Shown here one piece after another: positions 58,730-64,000 of a stretch of 64,000 bases of DNA (within the stretch, counting starts at the first letter, position 1; each line of letters opens with the position of its first letter). Source of the DNA: Zanthoxylum bungeanum (taxonomy: Eukaryota > Streptophyta > Magnoliopsida > Sapindales > Rutaceae); contig SKCR01041595.1 in the NCBI GenBank assembly GCA_019454045.1, positions 16,908 through 80,907 of the forward strand, in the 5' to 3' direction. Position numbers and translations under genes: made by a program. The notes beneath the pieces are model-generated. The model worked only from the letters and a program-made list of their open reading frames with translations, was not told where the DNA came from and made no database searches.

Positions 58730-59295
58730 TTCCAGAAACGGCTTGAATGACCTTTATGGGTCAGGGACAAGCTTCCTATCCAATTTTCTTATAAATTGGC
58801 AAACGGGGTCTTTTAAAGTCAGATTCCCGAGACTCAAATGTTGTATTCAGAATCGCATGATGGACATATCCACTGGGATGCGTCTCAAGAGTCAATGATA
58901 TGTCATCTAAAGACTTCTTACTCAAGCCATCCCTAATGAATTTTATTTTATCTTCGCGATTATCAGACACCATTCCTAAAAAAACGACAGTGAGTATTGC
59001 ATGTACATCATGCACATTTATAACAAACACCTAATCGTTTAGCTCTTCTTTTCTTAGCATAGGTATTTTTTCCTAAACCAGACAGAAATGAAATAAAAGA
59101 GTCAGATGACTCACTTGCCAAGCGAACTCGTGCTTCAATTATCCAACGAATATCACTAGGAATATCTTTGATCATTAGAAGTCGCATTCTTTCAATGTGA
59201 GTTTTGTAGAGTTTCATCAGACTGTTTTGAGGGAGAGAAGGAAAATGCTTGTGAAGTTTTACGAGAGTTTCTTTCATATTGACTTGTGAGTTTAC
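58730..59295 (-). pseudogene. Unidentified gene fragment with exon-like structure
   Basis: Two minus-strand frames, 59008-59277 and 58776-59030, can be joined across a GT-AG interval (58976-59030, 55 nt, shorter than usual for plants). That gives KKRRAKRL followed by GMVSDNREDKIKFIRDG. The first frame is open back to a splice-acceptor-like TTTTTGTAG at 59296-59304. Other stretches are LHKHFPSLPQNSLMKLYKTH, IKDIPSDIRWIIEARVRL and ISLTLETHPSGYVHHAIL. I do not recognise a family. It sits just upstream of LOG and may have been captured with it. Confidence 0.45.
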
Positions 59296-59379
59296 CTACA
59301 AAAATAAAACACACAAAAGAAATCTCACAATATCACAATATATACATAATGCTTGGGTTGCCTCTCTGTTAGCGCTAAG

Positions 59380-60248
59380 TTTAACATCTTCAGCCAGACA
59401 TGATTGCCCAAACGTTAGGCTGGATCTGCAAGTGTGAGACTTTTTTTTGTCGCTCAAATGATTCTCCCCAATAGTGATTAACACGTTGGCTGTTGACCCT
59501 GAATGTGTTGTTGGAAGTGGGGTTATGTATCTCAACTACTCTGTATGCTCGCACTTGGGTGATCACAAATGGACCTGACCACCGTGATTTCAGCTTTCCA
59601 GGGAAAAGTTTCAACCTTGAGTTGTATAACAATACATGTTGGCCTGGTTCCAGTTGTCTGAACATTATTTTCTGATCATGCCACTTCTTGGTCTTTTCCT
59701 TGTACAATTTGGCATTCTCGTAAGCATGGAGATGAAATTCCTTTAATTTATTCAATTGTTAGAGTCGTTTCTCCCCGCTACTTGCATATCAAAGTTTAAC
59801 TTTGTTAGTGCCCAATACGCTTTATGTTCGAGTTCCACAGGAAAATGGCATGCATTTCCAAACACTAAACGATAAGAAGACATTCCAATGAGTGTCTTGA
59901 AAGCTATTCGGTAGGCCCATAATGCATCGTCCAGTTTTATGGACCAGTCTTTCCTTGTTTAATAAACAGTTTCTTCAGGATTCTTTTGATTTCTCTATTG
60001 GAAACTTCAACCTGACCACTTGATTGCCGATGGTAGGCAGTGGAAAATTTATGAGTAACTCCGTATTTGGATAGGAGTGCATCAAAGAATTTTTTACAGA
60101 AGTGTGTTCCACCATCATTGATGATTTCCCGAGGTGTTCCAAAGCGAGCGAAAATATTTTTCTTGAGGAAATGTAAAACCGCTTTGGAATCGTTTAATGG
60201 CAGTGCACTTTCCAAACACCAAACAATAAGAAGACATTCCAAGTTCAT
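59380..60248 (-). pseudogene. Athila-type integrase fragment
   Basis: Frame 59937-60248 has FGTPREIINDGGTHFCKKFF (second catalytic Asp) and HRQSSGQVEVSNREIKRIL (catalytic Glu). Frame 59390-59755 has KEKTKKWHDQKIMFRQLEPG and SRLKLFPGKLKSRWSGPF, the C-terminal domain. A stop and shift lie between at 59756-59936. At 60205-60245 a stray copy of the later block MSSYxLVFG is joined in front, a sign of rearrangement or template switching. The zinc domain and first Asp are missing. Confidence 0.88.
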
Positions 60249-60251
60249 TTT

Positions 60252-61291
60252 AAGTTTACCACATCAATCTTATTGGGGTCCAATCAACAAGAAGTATTAA
60301 GATTAAGACTCAATAAATAAACCAATACATCACTCAAGATATAAAATAATCAACTTATAAAACCAGTGATATTGGAGTTCATCACAACCCTAGATATTGT
60401 ATTTAGTTACAACACATACCTAGGATTACTAAAGACATAAATAAACAAAACATAATAAAACAAGTTGAAAACTTAAAAGTTAAAACAATAAAAATAAAAT
60501 ACTGGAGTTAGGGGATCCACTTTTAGTATTCAAATGTATGAATCTCACTTTATTTTAATATAGAAATTGTCCGTATTATCCAATTAATTAAGTCCAACCA
60601 GCCATAAAATGCGGTGTTATTATTTGTCCATAATCAGCCATATAGGCGGTAATCAACTGTCACCTAAAGACCGATCATATATGTTGTATCTAATTATGTC
60701 AAATAAATAAAACCAGCTATAGAGGCGGTATAAACATTAATCAATATTATTAAATTATAATTTCTATATTATAATTAAAGTGAGATTGACCTACCTTATC
60801 ATTTTAAAAGCTTCATCATTTACTCCAGCAGAAAGAAGTTACTTATTCATGCTTGAATGAAAACAGACAGAATTTTATTACTAAAAATAAAAAGAAAATA
60901 AAGAAAACTGAAATTAAACACATAAGACACTCTCTTCTAAGTTTTACAGAGAAATCCTAGAAGAAAGTATGAGTTTTACATCAAATTTGGCATGCTATTT
61001 TTAGGAAAACAGTTATGGCGAAAATACGAAAATTACACAAAGTTGAAATTTTCGAATTTGTACTTCGTTAGAACGCCATTTCATGTTTCCAACCTCCAAA
61101 ATCCAAATGTTAAGTCCAGTTTTTTTGCCCTTCTTTGTTCCACATTTCGTCATGATTGATTCCATTGAGTCCCGTTTTTATTTTATCTGTAAAACAAATA
61201 AAAACACATCAAAACGTTCATAAAACTCGAGAAACTATACAAAATATTAAGTAAAAGGGATGGTAAATATTGATATATTTTCCGCTTATCA
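60252..61291 (-). repeat. Athila 5' LTR, deleted
   Basis: Composed of blocks matching 54395-54870, 53464-53790 and 56222-56501. The ACGT array and surrounding U3 are missing at about 61005-61010, and the end next to the internal region is truncated directly against integrase. The outer end is TCCGCTTATCA (61291). Confidence 0.75.
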
Positions 61292-61379
61292 GTAACAATC
61301 TTTTATGTTGATTCTCTCATATCAAAAAACCATGTCTGAAAGATTATCCTATTATAGTTAAGTAAACTAAGCACTGGAT

Positions 61380-62110
61380 GTGCTCAGACCTCTTTAAGCA
61401 ACGCGTTCAAACTTTTAGTAATATTTGTTGTCATCATGTTATATCTTTTACTTGAAAACTTTGTCATTGCCCATCTACTCTACATACTCTTTTAAATATC
61501 TTGCTGCGTTTGTATTAATCTGCCAAAGTTTTTGAAGTTGTGCACCAAAGTCTTGACATTTATATGACTTGGCAAGAGCAAAGTAGGTCACCATAAAATT
61601 GTTTATATCCTTTGGTCTCATCCTCAACTTAGCTTTAAGGTTCATAGACACGTGGTGGGTGCAAACACCATGAGAAGATTCAGAGAAAAGTCTCTAGCAG
61701 TTCAACTTTACCCACCCTCATTTCACCCCCACTCGATGTTGATATATTGGTGTCTCAAGGCATATTTTGTTAAAGAAATGATATGAGGGAGATATCGAGA
61801 TGCATCCGGTCGATTATTCATGGGACCTTCTCGAACTATTGTTGAAAGAATAGCCATATCACATACAGCAAACCCACCATTTGACCATGACCCATGGATA
61901 TTTCCATCATCTCTACCCATTATATAATTATTTCAGGGAGCTTCAGCCAACATATAAATTGTAATTGAATGGCTTACCATATTACAAGTCGACGAATAAC
62001 GACCTCCCGATTGTTGACCCTCGCTAGCAGTAATCTTATCTCAACTCAAATTTAGCTCGATCATAATACCTCGTCGAATGGTATTTGAGTGTAAATTTAA
62101 AAACTATTCC
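61380..62110 (-). pseudogene. MULE transposase, N-terminal and central part
   Basis: Minus-strand blocks include DGNIHGSWSNGGFAVCDMAI (61860-61920), MRPKDINNFMVTYFALAKSY (about 61550-61625) and YNMMTTNITKSLNALLKEV (about 61390-61450), which match the MURA-type transposase pattern. Several stops are present. The C-terminal knuckle is at 53280-53321, beyond the Athila insertion. Confidence 0.75.
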
Positions 62111-62409
62111 TAGTCCTTTTGAGTAAACGTCACTGTGAATATGACAGAATTAAACTTTTCATACTGACGTTGTACTTCATTCGACTTCTCTGCATCCGTA
62201 CATACAATATTCCACTAATTGTTCATAAGTTGTGCCAACAACAATTAACTCTAAAAAAAGATATCATCTCATATATTCATTGCCGTCATTATCTAATTTC
62301 TCCCAAGACCCCACATAGAAAAAAGTTAGAGTTTTTTTGTTCCATTTTAGACTCAGGACAATATAAAGAAATTTCGGAAAATGAGTTGGCAAAAAAATGA
62401 TAAGTTTTT

Positions 62410-62723
62410 GTAGTGAGAAAAAAAATGAAGAATGTCTAATTTTATAAATATTTTTCCAAACTTCGAAAATCCAAAAAATACTTCGGAGATCCGAATCAAT
62501 ACTTCAGAGATCCAAAATAATAGTTTGGATATCCGAAGATTTGAATAAAAAAATAAAAAAAATTAACAACTTAGGAGATCCAAAGTTTTGACTTTGGATC
62601 TTCTAAGTTTACACTAACTTCAGCGTGTACTTCAGAGACTGTGGCTAAAAATATAAATGGCAAACGTTGCAGCTCATTTTGGCAAATGAATATCTTTTTT
62701 TTGGTTAGTTTTATAAATTTCCC
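62410..62723 (-). repeat. Right terminal inverted repeat of the MULE
   Basis: Complement of 52778-53112 with scattered differences; followed by ATAATACTT (62724-62732). Confidence 0.9.
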
Positions 62724-63611
62724 ATAATACTTCATGTGTTGTTGATTCTTGTGATGTCCTTTATCATTTCAACAACTATCTTTATTAAGAAAATATGCAA
62801 AAGCTTTTATTTTCTTTAGTTTTTGTTAAAATGTCTTTATTAAAATCATTCTCAAGAACAGAATTCTTGGGGATTGGACTTGATCTTAGTAGGATTTTGT
62901 TCCTAGCAAGATTCAAACAAGCCACAAAGAAAGGTTCTCAAGAATAAGATTCTTGGGGATTTGACTTGATATTGGGAGAGTTCAACCAAGAAACAAAGAA
63001 AGGGTCTCAAGAACATGATTCTTGGGGTTGGACTTGATATTGAGAGTGTTTTGTTCCTTAACAAAATGATGACACAAAGTTCTTGAGGTTACGTGCAAAC
63101 ACAAGACTTCAGAAGGGTCATAAAAAAACTTCTATTTTCTTTAGTTTTTGTTAGGGGACTGCCTCATTTTTATAAGAATGGTCACTTTTTGTAACGATGG
63201 TTATTTTTTTAAGAAGAGTCATATTTTTGTAAGTATAGTCCATTTTAAGAGCTCAATTATATTTTTGTAAGGATGGTTATTTTTTTTAAGAAGGGTCATA
63301 TTTTTGTGAGTACAATCCATTTTAAGAGCTCAGTCACATTTGTTTTTAAAGGAAAATCACATTTTGTTAGAAGGACATGCATTTTTTATGAATAAAGTCA
63401 TATTTTCATATTTTGTATTATGTGCGGTAAAGTATATTTTTGATTGATTTTGACCTTGCAAAATTTCAAATTTGATAGAAGATTTTTTATGAAAGTTTTA
63501 AGTATAATGATAACTATATTTAGAATTTTACAAATTGTGATTTAGAGTATGAATGTGGATACATGAATGCTTGAAAATGGATGATCCATAATCATCAATT
63601 TCTTATAAATG
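62724..63611. other. Spacer right of the MULE with short tandem repeats
   Basis: No gene seen. At about 62855-63060 the phrase TCTCAAGAA..GATTCTTGGGG followed by TTGACTTGATATT occurs three times, spaced roughly 75-80 bp. At about 63180-63335 the phrase GTCATATTTTTGT followed by CCATTTTAAGAGCTCA occurs twice. Confidence 0.6.
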
Positions 63612-64000
63612 TGTTGATGGTGGTTTTCGGTCCTAAAGAAGTCAGAATATCGAGGAAAGGTATAAAGGGGTTTTCACTTCATAGATAAGAGGCCCAGGCC
63701 TAGGTAGAAGAGGCGTACGACCCAACAATGAGATCAGACTTGTTTGCATTTTAGGTCTGACATTATGAGCATCTGTGAAGGCCGATCTGAGGTGGTCCAT
63801 GACTGTCGACCCGACCTGGTAGCTCAGTAGGCAAAGACAATTTTGCTTATGTCTCCCGACCTGGTAGGGCGGGCCAAAGTGGTAATAATGGTATGATCAG
63901 GATCAAATGATAAAAGCCCTACATGAGGACTTGCACATTTCAAATAGGTCTGACATGACAGATTACAGGCTAGAGGTAGCGTGTGACAGATGGTATAATA
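63612..64000 (+). repeat. LTR of G family, cut by the window edge
   Basis: Begins TGTTGATGGTGG and is the complement of about 48080-48475. A second member of the G family in opposite orientation therefore starts here; whether it is a full element or a solo LTR cannot be told. Confidence 0.88.

Larger units (their letters stand above)
53464..61291 (-). mobile_element. Athila-like Ty3/gypsy complex inside the MULE transposase
   Basis: Minus-strand layout: truncated LTR (60252-61291), integrase (59380-60248), unidentified exon-like segment, LOG gene, conserved Athila block (minus strand GACATTGGGGACAATGTCTC near 57720), polypurine tract (56502-56514), long LTR (53808-56501) and a further LTR fragment (53464-53800). 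The minus-strand phrase GAGAGGCAACCCAAG after the integrase (59355-59370) is also an Athila hallmark. Gag, protease and RT are absent. No target-site duplication could be matched. Confidence 0.8.
52778..62723 (-). mobile_element. Mutator-like element (MULE) with nested Athila element and LOG gene
   Basis: A 9.9 kb element with long terminal inverted repeats (52778-53112 and 62410-62723), both starting GGGAAATTTATAAAACTAAC, flanked by ATAATACTC and ATAATACTT (9 bp, 8 of 9 equal), the size typical for MULEs. It carries its own decayed transposase on the minus strand, split by an Athila-like insertion that holds a LOG gene. Confidence 0.88.

Noticed and set aside
53460..61296. Target-site duplication of the Athila complex
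   Set aside because: The left LTR is truncated and no matching 5-bp flanks could be found, so no duplication is claimed.
1..64000. tRNA or rRNA genes
   Set aside because: No cloverleaf with A and B boxes or rRNA-like stretch was noticed; a tRNAscan run would decide.

Overview
The window is plant nuclear DNA, almost certainly from a eudicot with an AT-rich, retrotransposon-filled genome. This rests on plant-type Ty1/copia, Athila-like Ty3/gypsy and Mutator-like (MULE) elements, and on one spliced host gene that encodes a plant-type TFIIF beta subunit in six exons. No rRNA, tRNA, CRISPR or prokaryotic gene was seen. Most open frames are remnants of element polyproteins or chance frames.

Positions 1-33685 are a nest of copia elements. 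The outermost one (H, minus strand) has its 5' LTR at about 31905-33685, and its remaining part runs off the left edge. Four insertions interrupt it. The end of a plus-strand copia (E1, LTR 1961-4568) lies in its reverse transcriptase. A 15.4 kb dimeric copia (AB, 6287-21721, layout LTR-internal-LTR-internal-LTR, target-site duplication CTAGG) lies in its protease. A related element (C) lies in its gag. A solo LTR of the E1 family (E2, 29181-30508, target-site duplication AGTAT) lies in its 5' leader. Part of H plus the left end of C is duplicated in tandem, and the second copy of C has collapsed to a solo LTR (26540-28490). All of these coding regions are broken.

Positions 36098-42160 hold a separate, complete but decayed copia (D, target-site duplication ATAAT) with a CpG-rich 52-bp minisatellite in its leader. 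Immediately beyond it, 43463-46281 (minus strand) is the one convincing host gene: an intact 259-residue TFIIF beta (RAP30) with consistent splice sites and an upstream TATA box.

Positions 47616-52400 are a gag-only, non-autonomous gypsy element (G, target-site duplication TATTT) with two tandem-repeat arrays. A further LTR of this family, in opposite orientation, starts at 63612 and leaves the window.

Positions 52778-62723 are a MULE with terminal inverted repeats of 314-335 bp and a 9-bp target-site duplication (8/9 match). Its transposase is split by an Athila-like gypsy complex (about 53464-61291). Between the Athila integrase and 3' LTR sits an intact, intronless LOG-type cytokinin-activation gene (57794-58459) with its own TATA box, beside an unidentified exon-like fragment. 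The Athila 3' LTR carries an exceptionally dense ACGT/G-box array directly upstream of a TATA box. The captured LOG and this LTR promoter are the most interesting parts of the window.
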